In this document: piece after piece, positions 14,507 through 23,126 of the stretch | How positions within the stretch are numbered: position 1 is the stretch's first letter | Layout: each line of letters begins with the position of its first letter | Made by a program: the position numbers and the translations under genes | From: Candidatus Buchananbacteria bacterium | GTDB lineage: Bacteria > Patescibacteriota > Patescibacteriia > CAIXNZ01 | Direction: 5' to 3' | DNA: 32,728 nt | NCBI GenBank assembly: GCA_030592165.1 | Contig: JAUVKC010000002.1 | Span: 1 to 32,728 of the forward strand | Notes under the pieces: model-generated | Told to the model about the DNA's origin: nothing | The model's input: the letters and a program-made list of their open reading frames with translations, nothing else | Databases searched by the model: none

Positions 14507-15766
14507 ATGCTGAATACAAGGAAAATAAAAAAAATAAAAGCCAGGGAAATTTTGGATTCACGAGGTAATCCAACTATTGAAACAAAAGTGTATTTAAAAA
14601 ATGGTCTTTGGGCCAAAGCCGCTGTACCTTCCGGGGCATCTACAGGTATCCACGAAGCTTTAGAATTACGTGATAAAAATAAGAAACGATATTTAGGCAA
14701 AGGTGTTTTAAAAGCTGTTGGTAATGTAAATAAAGACATTAATTATCTTTTGAAAAATATAGACGTCACCAAGCAACAGGATATTGATAAATTAATGATT
14801 AAGCTTGATGATACTGAAAATAAGAAAAATCTAGGTGCTAATGCTATCCTCAGCGTTTCATTGGCATGTGCTCGAGCCGGTGCAAAATCTGGTGCTATGC
14901 CATTATATAGTTATTTGAGAAAAACATTTAGAATCCATTACCAGGATTATAAAATGCCCATACCTATGATGAATATTTTAAATGGAGGAGCTCACGCAGA
15001 TTTCGCTTTGGATATTCAGGAAGCTATGATTTTACCAAAGTCAGGCAAAATGGCCAAAAGAATTCAAATGGGTAGTGAGATTTTTCATCATTTAGGTCAA
15101 ATTCTAAAAAAGAAAAAAATGAATACATTTGTTGGTGATGAAGGTGGTTACGCTGTTAATTTAAAGAAAAACGAAGATGCTTTCAAATTAATATTACAAG
15201 CGATTAAAAAGGCTGGATATAAACCATATAAAGATGTTGACCTAGCTATTGATGCTGCTGCTTCTGAGTTTTACAATAAATCAAAGAAAAGATATAAAAT
15301 TGACGGTAAAAGTTTAACTGCTAATAAAATGATTGAACTTTATAAGTTATGGTTGAAAAAATATAAGTTGGTTTCGATTGAGGATGGTTTAGATGAAGAC
15401 GATTGGGATAACTGGGCAAAGTTAACAACAATATTGGGTGATAAAAGTTTACAAGTAGGTGATGATTTGTTTGTTACTAATACAAAAAGACTTCAACAAG
15501 GAATCGATAACGGTGTAGCTAATTCAATTTTAATTAAATTAAATCAAATCGGTAGTCTGACTGAAACAATATCTGCAATTTATTTGGCTAAGCAAAATAA
15601 ATATAAAACAATTATTTCACATCGTAGCGGAGAAACCTCTGATACTTTCATTGCAGATCTAGCTGTAGCAGTTAATGCTGATTATATTAAAACAGGTTCT
15701 ATGTCAAGGATGGAGAGAGTTGATAAATATAATCGTTTAATGGAAATTGAAGAAGAATTAAGCTAA
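14507..15766 (+). CDS. eno: Enolase
   Basis: Enolase dehydrates 2-phosphoglycerate to phosphoenolpyruvate and needs Mg2+. The 419-residue protein has the family length. It shows AREILDSRGNPTIE near the N-terminus, VPSGASTGIHEALELRD, GDEGGYAVN with the catalytic Glu, SIEDGLDEDDW, VGDDLFVTN, the catalytic Lys in LIKLNQIGSLTET, and the C-terminal SHRSGETSDTFIADLAV. It starts at ATG 14507 (MLNTRKIKKIKAREIL); there is no Shine-Dalgarno site. A terminator follows, then gpmI under its own short-leader start. Confidence 0.97.
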   Translation: MLNTRKIKKIKAREILDSRGNPTIETKVYLKNGLWAKAAVPSGASTGIHEALELRDKNKKRYLGKGVLKAVGNVNKDINYLLKNIDVTKQQDIDKLMIKLDDTENKKNLGANAILSVSLACARAGAKSGAMPLYSYLRKTFRIHYQDYKMPIPMMNILNGGAHADFALDIQEAMILPKSGKMAKRIQMGSEIFHHLGQILKKKKMNTFVGDEGGYAVNLKKNEDAFKLILQAIKKAGYKPYKDVDLAIDAAASEFYNKSKKRYKIDGKSLTANKMIELYKLWLKKYKLVSIEDGLDEDDWDNWAKLTTILGDKSLQVGDDLFVTNTKRLQQGIDNGVANSILIKLNQIGSLTETISAIYLAKQNKYKTIISHRSGETSDTFIADLAVAVNADYIKTGSMSRMERVDKYNRLMEIEEELS

Positions 15767-15786
15767 AAATGTAAATAAATAAAATA

Positions 15787-15817
15787 AATCAAGCTTTTGT
15801 TAAGGCTTGATTTTGTT
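15787..15817 (+). terminator. Terminator after eno
   Basis: AATCAAGC (15787-15794) pairs with GCTTGATT (15805-15812), followed by a T-rich tract. Confidence 0.8.
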
Positions 15818-15841
15818 TGGGTGATAATATAAACTATATAT

Positions 15842-17437
15842 ATGAAAAAATATAAAAATTTACCTATAGTTCTCATAATCCTTGATGGTTGGGGTATAGC
15901 GCCTGATGCCTCTGGAAACGCTATTTCAAGGGCAAAAACACCTCATTTTGATAAGTATGTGGCAACTTATCCTTCAATGAGATTAGCAGCCTCTGGGGCT
16001 TATGTAGGGCTTTCTACTCATCTTCCAGGTAATTCAGAAATAGGTCATATTAATATTGGTACAGGTCGCATTTTTCAACAACATGCAGATATAATAAATC
16101 AGGCTATTAATAATGGTGATTTTTTTGAAAATGAAGCATTTTTAAAGGCAATTGAGAATTGTAAAAAAAATAGAACAAAGATTCATTTAGTTGGTCTTTT
16201 AAGTCAAACAAATAAGCACTCTAAAATTGAACATGTTTATGCTTTACTGAAAATATTTAAAAAATACAGATTAACTCGGGTTTTTTTACATTTGATCGTT
16301 GATGGGGTTGATACTAGTAAAATAAGTGGTTTGGAAAATTTGAAAAATTTAATAGATTATATCGAAGAAATAAAAAGTCCAGCCCAGATCGCCTCAATTT
16401 GTGGTCGTCAATACGCTATGAATCGTCAGTGTGATTGGATAAAAACACAGCTTGCCTATAATGCAATGGCTTTGGGGCTTGGTGAACAAGCAAAAGATCC
16501 TTTGTCAATTTTAAGTACTTCGTATGAAAATGAAATTCATGATGAAGATATTAAACCTGCAAATATAAGTTTCCGTAATAAAGCTATTAGCAAAATTGAT
16601 AATGGTGATAGTGTTATATTTTTTAATTACAGAAACGATGGTATGCGTCAATTAGTCAAATCTTTTGTTTTACCAGAATTTAATAAATTTGACAGACAAA
16701 AAGATTTTACTAACACTGTTTTTTGTGCAATGGTTAAATATGCTCCTGATTTACCTTTTGATCTGGTAGCTTTTCCGAAAATAAAAATTAAAAATAGTTT
16801 AACTGAAGTTTTGAATAAAGATGGTTTGCGTCAATTAAATATAGCTGAGACAGAAAAATTCCCTCATGTAACATATTATTTTAATGGTGAACAACACCTG
16901 GAATTTACCCATTATGATGAGATTTTAGTTCCGTCACCAAAGGTTGCTTTATTCAATAAAAAACCAGAGATGTCAGCTAATAAAATAACTGATGAAGTAT
17001 TGCGGGCCTTAAGTGAAAACAAATACGATTTTTTAACAGTTAATTTTGCTAATGCTGATATAGTTGCCCACAGTGAAGATTTCCAGGCAACAATTAAAGC
17101 TTGTCAGGTTATTGATAAATGTTTAGGCAAAATAGTTCCAGTTGTTTTAAGTAAAAATGGAATTGTTTTAATCTGTGGTGATCATGGTAATGCTGAAGAA
17201 ATGCAAAACATTCAAACAAGTGAAGTTGACGCAGGTCATAGTCGAAATGATGTTCCTTTTATTATGATTAGTAATAGCTGGGAGGGCAAAACAGGCGGTG
17301 TTCCAGATAGCTTAGGAGCTGATTTAAGTCTTGTTAAACCTGTTGGAAAATTAGCTGATATAGCCCCGACCATATTAAATATTTTAAAAATAGAAAAACC
17401 AGACGATATGACAGGTAATAATTTAATAAATTTATAA
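15842..17437 (+). CDS. gpmI: 2,3-bisphosphoglycerate-independent phosphoglycerate mutase
   Basis: iPGM interconverts 3- and 2-phosphoglycerate through a phosphoserine intermediate with two Mn2+ ions. The 531-residue protein has the N-terminal metal motif LIILDGWGIAPDASGNAI, the catalytic-serine motif LPGNSEIGHINIGTGR (~66-80), VDGVDTS, and the C-terminal metal sites NFANADIVAHSED, CGDHGNAEEM and AGHSRNDVPF. With gap, pgk and eno it completes lower glycolysis down to PEP in this window. AT-rich sequence abuts the ATG with no Shine-Dalgarno site. The mutM ATG begins one base after this stop. Confidence 0.96.
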   Translation: MKKYKNLPIVLIILDGWGIAPDASGNAISRAKTPHFDKYVATYPSMRLAASGAYVGLSTHLPGNSEIGHINIGTGRIFQQHADIINQAINNGDFFENEAFLKAIENCKKNRTKIHLVGLLSQTNKHSKIEHVYALLKIFKKYRLTRVFLHLIVDGVDTSKISGLENLKNLIDYIEEIKSPAQIASICGRQYAMNRQCDWIKTQLAYNAMALGLGEQAKDPLSILSTSYENEIHDEDIKPANISFRNKAISKIDNGDSVIFFNYRNDGMRQLVKSFVLPEFNKFDRQKDFTNTVFCAMVKYAPDLPFDLVAFPKIKIKNSLTEVLNKDGLRQLNIAETEKFPHVTYYFNGEQHLEFTHYDEILVPSPKVALFNKKPEMSANKITDEVLRALSENKYDFLTVNFANADIVAHSEDFQATIKACQVIDKCLGKIVPVVLSKNGIVLICGDHGNAEEMQNIQTSEVDAGHSRNDVPFIMISNSWEGKTGGVPDSLGADLSLVKPVGKLADIAPTILNILKIEKPDDMTGNNLINL

Positions 17438-17438
17438 T

Positions 17439-18320
17439 ATGCCAGAACTGCCAGAGGTAGAAACAGTAAAAAGAGGTCTTGCTAAAAGTTTAAAAAATAA
17501 AGTTATTAAAGACTTTGATTGTGATTGGCAGAAAATGATTAATTATCCATTAAAAGATTATAGGGATAAGATTTTAGGGCTAATTGTTATTGATGTTGAA
17601 AGAATAGCTAAAATGATTAAAATAAAATTATCAGATAATTTAAATATTTTAATTCATTTAAAAATGACTGGTCAGCTTGTTTTTTCTCAGCCAGAAATAA
17701 CTGAGGAAAAAGATTGTGTTATTGGTGGTCATCCAATTATCGAAGGTTTTAATTGTTTGCCAAATAAATATACACATGCTAAATTTATTTTCACTGACAA
17801 TAGTCATTTGTTTTTTAATGACGTACGTAAGTTTGGTTGGGTTAGATTATTTAATGACCAGGAATTAAAAGACCAGATTGCCAAATTAAACATGGGAGCT
17901 GAACCATTAAGATCTGAATTTACTCTTAGATATTTACAAAATAAATTAAAGTCACGACCAAAATCAAAAATTAAACCATTTTTGCTTGATCCTAAAAACT
18001 TAGTTGGAATTGGTAATATATATTCAGATGAGATTTGTTATTTTGCGAAAATTAGCCCAGAAAGATTAGTAAAGTCTTTTAAAAAAAATGAAATTGAGTT
18101 AATATATAAGGGAATTCAAGCTATTTTAAAAGCTTCAATTAAAGAGCAAGGCACAACTTTTCGTGATTATAGAAATTCTTCTGGTGAACCAGGTGGATAT
18201 GCTAAAAAACTCAAAGTTTACGGTCGCAATGGTCAACCTTGTTTAAAATGTAAACAAATAATTAATAAAACTAAAATAGCTGGCAGAACATCATCGTTTT
18301 GTCCTAATTGTCAAAAGTGA
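17439..18320 (+). CDS. mutM: Formamidopyrimidine-DNA glycosylase (Fpg/MutM)
   Basis: MutM excises oxidised purines such as 8-oxoguanine and nicks the abasic site. The 293-residue protein begins with the diagnostic MPELPEVETV, with Pro2 as the catalytic nucleophile and Glu3. It has an IHLKMTGQLVF segment, a helix-two-turn-helix region (LLDPKNLVGIGNIYSDEICY), and a C-terminal zinc finger (CLKCKQ...CPNC). It joins gpmI through a TAATATG junction, suggesting cotranscription. A palindromic repeat begins right after the TGA stop. Confidence 0.95.
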   Translation: MPELPEVETVKRGLAKSLKNKVIKDFDCDWQKMINYPLKDYRDKILGLIVIDVERIAKMIKIKLSDNLNILIHLKMTGQLVFSQPEITEEKDCVIGGHPIIEGFNCLPNKYTHAKFIFTDNSHLFFNDVRKFGWVRLFNDQELKDQIAKLNMGAEPLRSEFTLRYLQNKLKSRPKSKIKPFLLDPKNLVGIGNIYSDEICYFAKISPERLVKSFKKNEIELIYKGIQAILKASIKEQGTTFRDYRNSSGEPGGYAKKLKVYGRNGQPCLKCKQIINKTKIAGRTSSFCPNCQK

Positions 18321-18366
18321 TACCTGCCTTCGTAAAAGCTACGGGTAGCAGGGATACGGCAGGCAG
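18321..18366 (+). repeat. GC-rich palindromic repeat after mutM
   Basis: A CTGCCTTCG...TACGGCAGGCAG palindrome with an internal CTACGGGTAGCAGG block. It is strikingly GC-rich for the region and similar in design to 31104-31167. Confidence 0.7.
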
Positions 18367-18374
18367 ATAACTTT

Positions 18375-18791
18375 ATGGTTTATTCAAATAATTTCACAAT
18401 TGAAACACAAGGGAAGACTGATTTGCATAATATTACTTCTGAGGTTGTAAAAATAATTGATGAGTCCAAAATTAAAAATGGTCAGGTTTTGATTTATATC
18501 ACAGGAACAACAGCCAGTATTACAACTATGGAGGTTCAGGCTGAACTGGATAAAGATTTGAGCGAGGCCCTTGAGATTATAGCACCTGCTGACAAGGAAT
18601 ATCATCACGACAAGAAATGGGATGATCATAACGGTTATTCTCATATACGTTCAACTTTTATTGGTAATTCAATTACAGTACCTTTAGTTAATGGAGAAAT
18701 AGTTTTGGGCACCTGGCAACAAATTGTACTTTTAGATTTTGATAATAAAAAAAGAGACCGTTTGGTCACAGTGCAGATAGTAGGTGAGTAA
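18375..18791 (+). CDS. YjbQ/UPF0047 family protein
   Basis: The 138-residue protein matches the UPF0047 (YjbQ) family: VLIYITGTTASITTMEV near residue 40, DHNGYSHIRSTFIGNSITVPLVNG at ~85-108, and the C-terminal GTWQQIVLLDFDNKKRDR. The family is conserved across bacteria and archaea, and thiamine-phosphate-synthase-like activity has been reported for some members; the cellular role here is uncertain. The conserved His residues in DHNGYSH are present. It follows the palindromic repeat after mutM and ends at an inverted-repeat terminator region. Confidence 0.9.
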   Translation: MVYSNNFTIETQGKTDLHNITSEVVKIIDESKIKNGQVLIYITGTTASITTMEVQAELDKDLSEALEIIAPADKEYHHDKKWDDHNGYSHIRSTFIGNSITVPLVNGEIVLGTWQQIVLLDFDNKKRDRLVTVQIVGE

Positions 18792-18803
18792 ATTTTTAAA
18801 GTA

Positions 18804-18915
18804 CTAAGCACTAATATCTAAATTCTAAACAAATAAAAAAACTCTAAATTATATTTTTTTGAATTAGAGTTTTAAATTTAAAAATTAAATTTTGTTTAGA
18901 GTTTAGTGTTTCGGA
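18804..18915. repeat. Imperfect inverted repeat with a bidirectional terminator at its centre
   Basis: Outer arms CACTAATATC...CTAAACAAA and TTTGTTTAGAG...TTTAGTG are imperfect inverted copies. The inner hairpin AAAACTCTAA/TTAGAGTTTT (18838-18847 with 18864-18873) serves as terminator for two convergent genes. Confidence 0.7.
18838..18876. terminator. Bidirectional terminator
   Basis: A 10-bp perfect stem (AAAACTCTAA/TTAGAGTTTT) with A/T tracts on both sides, between convergent genes. Confidence 0.75.
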
Positions 18916-18916
18916 T

Positions 18917-19333
18917 TTAAAAAAGTATTGCTATTATTATGCCAAGGAGAATACCTGCAGTTGCTTGTAGATATGTGTGGCCTAGCCTTTCTTCCAAAAA
19001 AGGATATTTATCTTCTTGTTTACCAGGAAGATCCTTGATTAACATATTTAGAATCTTAGCATGATTGCCAAGATAACGACGAAGTCCAACTGCGTCACGA
19101 ACAATTAAAAATGAAATAGCGATAGCAATCGCAAAGGCAGCTGAATTAAACCCGCTTTGTAAACCGATTTCAGCGCATAATCCTCCGACCATCGCTGAAT
19201 GCGAAGAAGGCATCCCACCGTAGCGATTAAAATTACTCCACGAAAATTGACCCTTTATAGCATCAATAATCACTTTGATTAATTGAGCGATGATTAAAGC
19301 AATGAAGGGGATTAAAACAATTTTGTAATCCAT
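18917..19333 (-). CDS. Divergent PAP2 / DUF212 (YuiD-like) membrane protein
   Basis: The protein matches the YuiD/DUF212 family of small acid-phosphatase-like membrane proteins. It has an N-terminal hydrophobic segment (IVLIPFIALIIAQLIKV), the motif NRYGGMPSSHSAMVGGL, a second hydrophobic segment, RDAVGLRRYLGNHAKILN, and a C-terminal LGHTYLQATAGILLGIIIAI. I choose ATG 19333 (MDYKIVLIPF, 138 residues); the longer frame to 19405 would run into uppP and adds 24 residues of non-family sequence. The substrate is unknown, possibly a lipid phosphate. It is divergent from uppP, with only 5 bp between the two start codons. Confidence 0.88.
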   Translation of the reverse strand: MDYKIVLIPFIALIIAQLIKVIIDAIKGQFSWSNFNRYGGMPSSHSAMVGGLCAEIGLQSGFNSAAFAIAIAISFLIVRDAVGLRRYLGNHAKILNMLIKDLPGKQEDKYPFLEERLGHTYLQATAGILLGIIIAILF

Positions 19334-19338
19334 AAAAT

Positions 19339-20151
19339 ATGATTTATTTATTTTCAATATTATTAGGGTTTGTGCAGGGGATAACAGAATTTCTACCTGT
19401 TTCAAGTTCTGGTCATTTAGTCATCCTGCATGAAGTTTTGAATTTTTCATTGGATGATAATTTAATATTTGATGTATCTTTGCATTTGGGAACATTGCTA
19501 GCCTTGATTGTTTACTTCTTTAAAGATATTATAATCTATTTCAAGGCTTTTTTAAAGAGTTTTTTGAATTGGGATTTGAAAAATAATCTTGATCAAAGAA
19601 TATCATGGTATATTTTAATATCTATGATCCCGGCTGCTTTTGTAGGTTATTTTTTTGAAGAAGTGATTGAGAATCTTTTCCGTTCAACTTTTTCAGTTGC
19701 CATAGTTTTAATTTTAGTATCATTTTTGTTCATATTAGCAGAAAAGTATTCAGCCCAAAACAAGGATTTTAATAGTTTAACATGGGTAAAATCTTTAATT
19801 ATAGGTATTGCTCAGGCATTTGCTTTAATACCTGGGGTTTCTCGATCAGGTATAACAATTGTAAGTGGTATGTTATTTAATTTAAGTAGAGAGAAGGCAG
19901 CAAGGTTTTCTTTCATTATGGCTATTCCTATTGTTTTTGCAGCCGGAACAAAAAAAAGTATTGACGCCTTTGATGTCTTGGCAAGAAATGAGATTTACTT
20001 AATAATAATTGGTTTTATTGTCTCAGCAATTGTTGGTTATTTTGCTATTAAATACTTTTTAAAATTCGTCCAAAAGTATTCACTTAATTGGTTTGCCGGC
20101 TATAGAATTACTTTAGGTTTAATAATATTAATTTATATTTTTTTGAAATAA
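19339..20151 (+). CDS. uppP: Undecaprenyl-diphosphatase UppP (BacA)
   Basis: UppP dephosphorylates undecaprenyl diphosphate to recycle the lipid carrier of peptidoglycan synthesis in the membrane. The 270-residue polytopic protein begins MIYLFSILLGFVQGITEF and has the active-site motif LPVSSSGHLVI at ~18-29 and the second motif IPGVSRSGITI at ~160-171. Several membrane helices follow, ending LGLIILIYIF. mltG starts 3 bp after its stop, so the two cell-envelope genes form an operon. The start codon nearly abuts the divergent yuiD-like gene. Confidence 0.95.
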   Translation: MIYLFSILLGFVQGITEFLPVSSSGHLVILHEVLNFSLDDNLIFDVSLHLGTLLALIVYFFKDIIIYFKAFLKSFLNWDLKNNLDQRISWYILISMIPAAFVGYFFEEVIENLFRSTFSVAIVLILVSFLFILAEKYSAQNKDFNSLTWVKSLIIGIAQAFALIPGVSRSGITIVSGMLFNLSREKAARFSFIMAIPIVFAAGTKKSIDAFDVLARNEIYLIIIGFIVSAIVGYFAIKYFLKFVQKYSLNWFAGYRITLGLIILIYIFLK

Positions 20152-20154
20152 TTT

Positions 20155-21201
20155 ATGAAAAAACTTTTAATCATTTTAGTCATCTTAATTTTAGTTATTA
20201 TTGCAGGTTGGATGTTTAAACTCGTCTATATTTCACAATCAGGTATAGGTGATATAAAAATTTTTACAATTGAATCAGGTGAGGGCGTTAATGCAATTAG
20301 TCGTAATTTGAAAAATGAAGGTTTACTTGATAATTCATTGATTTTTGAAACTTTGTTGTGGTTAAAGAATAATGAAAGTAAAATCCAAGCAGGGGAATAT
20401 CACTTACAGGACACCCAAAGCATAAACGATTTAATTAAAACATTAATCACCGGAGAAGCAGTTATTAATGAAATTGAGATTAAAATATTAGAAGGTTGGA
20501 ACTTGCGTGATGTAGGTTTTTATTTAGAAAATCAGGGAATTGCTCAGGCGGAGGAATTATGGGAATTAGTTGGTTTTCCTGGAGTAGACCACGAATTAGC
20601 AACTGACTTATCATTGCCAATAGATTATGCAGCTGATTACGAGTTTTTGAAAGAAAAACCAAAGAATTTAAGTTATGAAGGGTATTTGTTTCCTGATACT
20701 TATCGTATTTTTAAAAATACAACTGTTAAGGATATTGTTATTAAAATGTTAAACAATTTTGATAAAAAAATAACTTCAAAAATGTTAGGTGATATAAAAA
20801 ATCAGGATAAGACACTGTATGAAATATTGACATTAGCTTCAATCATTGAAAAAGAAGGCGATACCCCAGAAAATAAAAAGAAAGTAGCTGGTGTCTACCA
20901 CAATCGTTTGGAAATTGGTATGGCTCTTCAAGCTGATCCAACAGTTAATTATATTACTGGTAAAACAACTGATAGGCCAACTTATGAAGATATTGAAACA
21001 GATAATCATTATAATACATATATGTATCCAGGTTTACCGCCAGGACCAATTACTAATCCAGGCTTAGATTCGATAAAAGCCGCTATATATCCTGATAGAA
21101 ATAATTATTTTTATTTCATAAATACACCTGATGGTGAAATGGTTTTTGCAAAAACTTTCGACCAGCACAAAGCTAATCGCGTTAAATATTTTAAAGATTA
21201 A
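20155..21201 (+). CDS. mltG: Endolytic murein transglycosylase MltG (YceG-like)
   Basis: MltG cuts nascent glycan strands and may set their length. The 348-residue protein has one N-terminal membrane anchor (LLIILVILILVIIAGWMF), a LysM-like N-terminal domain (FTIESGEGVNAISRNL, AGEYHL), and the YceG catalytic domain with FPDTYRIF, the catalytic Glu in LASIIEKEG, KVAGVYHNRL, LQADPTVNY, and the C-terminal YMYPGLPPGPITNPG and AKTFDQH. Together with uppP it shows a functional peptidoglycan pathway. Confidence 0.95.
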   Translation: MKKLLIILVILILVIIAGWMFKLVYISQSGIGDIKIFTIESGEGVNAISRNLKNEGLLDNSLIFETLLWLKNNESKIQAGEYHLQDTQSINDLIKTLITGEAVINEIEIKILEGWNLRDVGFYLENQGIAQAEELWELVGFPGVDHELATDLSLPIDYAADYEFLKEKPKNLSYEGYLFPDTYRIFKNTTVKDIVIKMLNNFDKKITSKMLGDIKNQDKTLYEILTLASIIEKEGDTPENKKKVAGVYHNRLEIGMALQADPTVNYITGKTTDRPTYEDIETDNHYNTYMYPGLPPGPITNPGLDSIKAAIYPDRNNYFYFINTPDGEMVFAKTFDQHKANRVKYFKD

Positions 21202-21256
21202 TTCGCAAATAGCAAATGGCTTATAAATATCTGCCATATGCCATTAGCCAAAAATT
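21202..21256 (+). repeat. Repeat-like intergenic sequence before the translin-like gene
   Basis: Reiterated words AGCAAATGGCTTA, GCCATATGCCATTAGCCA give an imperfect palindrome (TGGCT...AGCCA). Likely another dispersed intergenic repeat, seen only once here. Confidence 0.4.
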
Positions 21257-21835
21257 ATGATAGACAAAAAACTTTTTACAAAACTTCAAAAAGATTATGA
21301 ATCTTATGATATTGGTCGTAGAATTATAATTAAGCATTCAAATGATATTTTGAAATTATCAAAGCAAGCTATTTTTGCTTTGCATAGAGAAAATATTGAA
21401 GATTCAAAGAAAAAATTAGATGAAGCAGGCAAAGAACTTAAATATCTTGAAGAAAAGATTAGCCAAGAAAAAGGTTTAGATCGTGAAGGCTCATATTTGG
21501 CAGCAGTTGAAGAATTTGTAGAAGCTAATTTATTTTATCAATTTATAACAACAGGTAAGGTGGGGGAGATAAAAGGTTTTAATATTGGCACAAATAGTTA
21601 TTTGGGTGGATATAGTGATCTTACTGGCGAAATTGTTAGACGAGCAGTTTTTTTAGCAACCAATAGAAAATATAAAGAAGTCGCTAAATGTAGACAAGCT
21701 ATAGAAGAAATTGTTGGGCAATTAATTTTACTTAACCTTGGTGGTTACTTGAGAACAAAATTTGATCAGTCAAAAAATAGTTTACGTAAGATTGAAGATA
21801 TTATGTATGATCTGGAATTGAAACGAAAAAAATAA
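21257..21835 (+). CDS. Translin-family protein
   Basis: The 192-residue all-helical protein resembles archaeal and eukaryotic translin. An N-terminal helix pair (DYESYDIGRRIIIKHSNDILKLSKQAIF) is followed by EAGKELKYLEEKI, an acidic AAVEEFVEANLFYQF helix, and the characteristic GYSDLTGEIVRRAVFLATN. The C-terminal helices are IEEIVGQLILLNLGGYLRTKFDQ and LRKIEDIMYDLEL. Translins bind single-stranded nucleic acid as multimers and, with TRAX, process RNA; a bacterial role is not established. No Shine-Dalgarno site is seen. The gene is bounded by a repeat-like intergenic stretch and a strong terminator. Confidence 0.78.
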   Translation: MIDKKLFTKLQKDYESYDIGRRIIIKHSNDILKLSKQAIFALHRENIEDSKKKLDEAGKELKYLEEKISQEKGLDREGSYLAAVEEFVEANLFYQFITTGKVGEIKGFNIGTNSYLGGYSDLTGEIVRRAVFLATNRKYKEVAKCRQAIEEIVGQLILLNLGGYLRTKFDQSKNSLRKIEDIMYDLELKRKK

Positions 21836-21855
21836 ATAAAAAATTTATAAAATAA

Positions 21856-21886
21856 AAAGGGATTTTCGCTTCGCGAAAATCCCTTT
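21856..21886. terminator. Bidirectional terminator after the translin-like gene
   Basis: AAAGGGATTTTCGC and GCGAAAATCCCTTT form a perfect 14-bp stem with a TTC loop between two convergent genes. Confidence 0.9.
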
Positions 21887-21890
21887 GATT

Positions 21891-23051
21891 TTATCCTTGA
21901 ATTTTAACTACATATTTAACGCTGCCAATAATTTTTTGATCATTGCCAATTTCAATTTTATACATTGAAAGGGCAGCATATAATTTGCCAATTTTTTTCA
22001 TCTCAGAGGTATTATCATTTTTGTCATATTCTCTTAAAAGTAGCTTTTCAGCAAGTTTTAGAATTTCCCAGAACACCTCCATTTTATCCAGTGTACGACT
22101 GTGTCTTTTGACATTGCGTAATTCTTCCATAGCACGTTCTTGAATTTCTTCTTCTGAAAAATCTGGTATTAATTCCCTGAGCATACTGACAATTCCAACA
22201 GGTGAAACTTCATGGACAACTGATTTTAATCTAAATTCAACATCTTGTCCATCACAAACTTCCTGTGTTATGGGATTCTTGGTCTCCATTGGGGGAAGCT
22301 GAATACTGTCAAAAAGGTCATCTACCTCATCTTCAGTAGGAGCTAATGGCTGGTTACTGATTTCTTGTGTGGCAGTTTGTAATTTTTCTTCTTGGATTTC
22401 TTTTAATTCAATTTCAACGGGTATGTATTTGCTAAGAATGGTTTCAAAAATTTTATCAACATCTTCCAGATTCATGTCAGGTAATTGCGGGAACTCCAGT
22501 TTTATTAAGGCTTTAAGCTCTTCTGGTGAAGTTCGAATATGAAAACTGGCCATTTTTTTTGCTGCTAATTTTAGTTCTGCTTTGAAAGTGTACTGAGGTC
22601 TTTTTCGCATAATAATTTCTTGATTGACTCTGGTTTCAATCATAAGAGAACTAATAATGGCTCTAATTAAAGCAATTCTATCAAGTTCTTTTTTTTCTTC
22701 CAGAGTCATTTCATCGAAATATTGTAGAACATTTTCTTTAGCATAATGTGACCACATATGTATCGTATGGTCAGTCAATACTACTTCTCGCCAAATTTCT
22801 TCGTTATGGATGTCGTGCCCTTTTAAGAACATGGGGATTAGTTCATAAGTTTCTTCATTACTAATCCAAGCACCAAGCTCTATTAAAATATTCAGAACTT
22901 TTTGCCAGCGATTCCTGAATGCTAATACCGCAAGATCGAAGTCGCATTTATCTTTTTGAATACTTTGCATTATTTCAAGTGCATCACCAGATTCAAAAAT
23001 TGTTTCAAGCGCTAGACCAAAAATTGCATACCTTGCTTTTTTCGATAACAT
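21891..23051 (-). CDS. Unknown 386-residue protein
   Basis: I do not recognise this protein. It starts MLSKKARYAIFGLALETIFESG and is helix-rich and acidic, with no signal peptide or convincing membrane segment. A low-complexity linker (PLAPTEDEVDDLFDSIQLPP, ~240-262) separates an N-terminal part from a smaller C-terminal part (SPVGIVSMLRELIPDFSEEE onward). Expression signals are strong: a TTGACA -35, an extended TGCTAAATT -10, a leader of about 40 nt, and AAGGAGGG eight bases before ATG. These clear initiation signals and the bidirectional terminator support a real gene. It may be lineage-specific. Confidence 0.75.
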   Translation of the reverse strand: MLSKKARYAIFGLALETIFESGDALEIMQSIQKDKCDFDLAVLAFRNRWQKVLNILIELGAWISNEETYELIPMFLKGHDIHNEEIWREVVLTDHTIHMWSHYAKENVLQYFDEMTLEEKKELDRIALIRAIISSLMIETRVNQEIIMRKRPQYTFKAELKLAAKKMASFHIRTSPEELKALIKLEFPQLPDMNLEDVDKIFETILSKYIPVEIELKEIQEEKLQTATQEISNQPLAPTEDEVDDLFDSIQLPPMETKNPITQEVCDGQDVEFRLKSVVHEVSPVGIVSMLRELIPDFSEEEIQERAMEELRNVKRHSRTLDKMEVFWEILKLAEKLLLREYDKNDNTSEMKKIGKLYAALSMYKIEIGNDQKIIGSVKYVVKIQG

Positions 23052-23097
23052 GTTATCCCTCCTTAAAATAGTAATTTAAATGTTCAATCCATATTAT

Positions 23098-23126
23098 AAT
23101 TTAGCATGAAACTATTGATTTGTCAA
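23098..23126 (-). promoter_or_regulatory. Promoter of the 386-residue protein gene
   Basis: On the minus strand, TTGACA (23126-23121), 17-bp spacer, TAAATT (23103-23098) with an upstream TGC. A TATAAT lies 5 bp further but with a 22-bp spacer. Confidence 0.65.

Noticed and set aside
19334..19405. 24-residue N-terminal extension of the yuiD-like protein
   Set aside because: It would overlap uppP and has no family similarity; ATG 19333 gives the standard membrane start.
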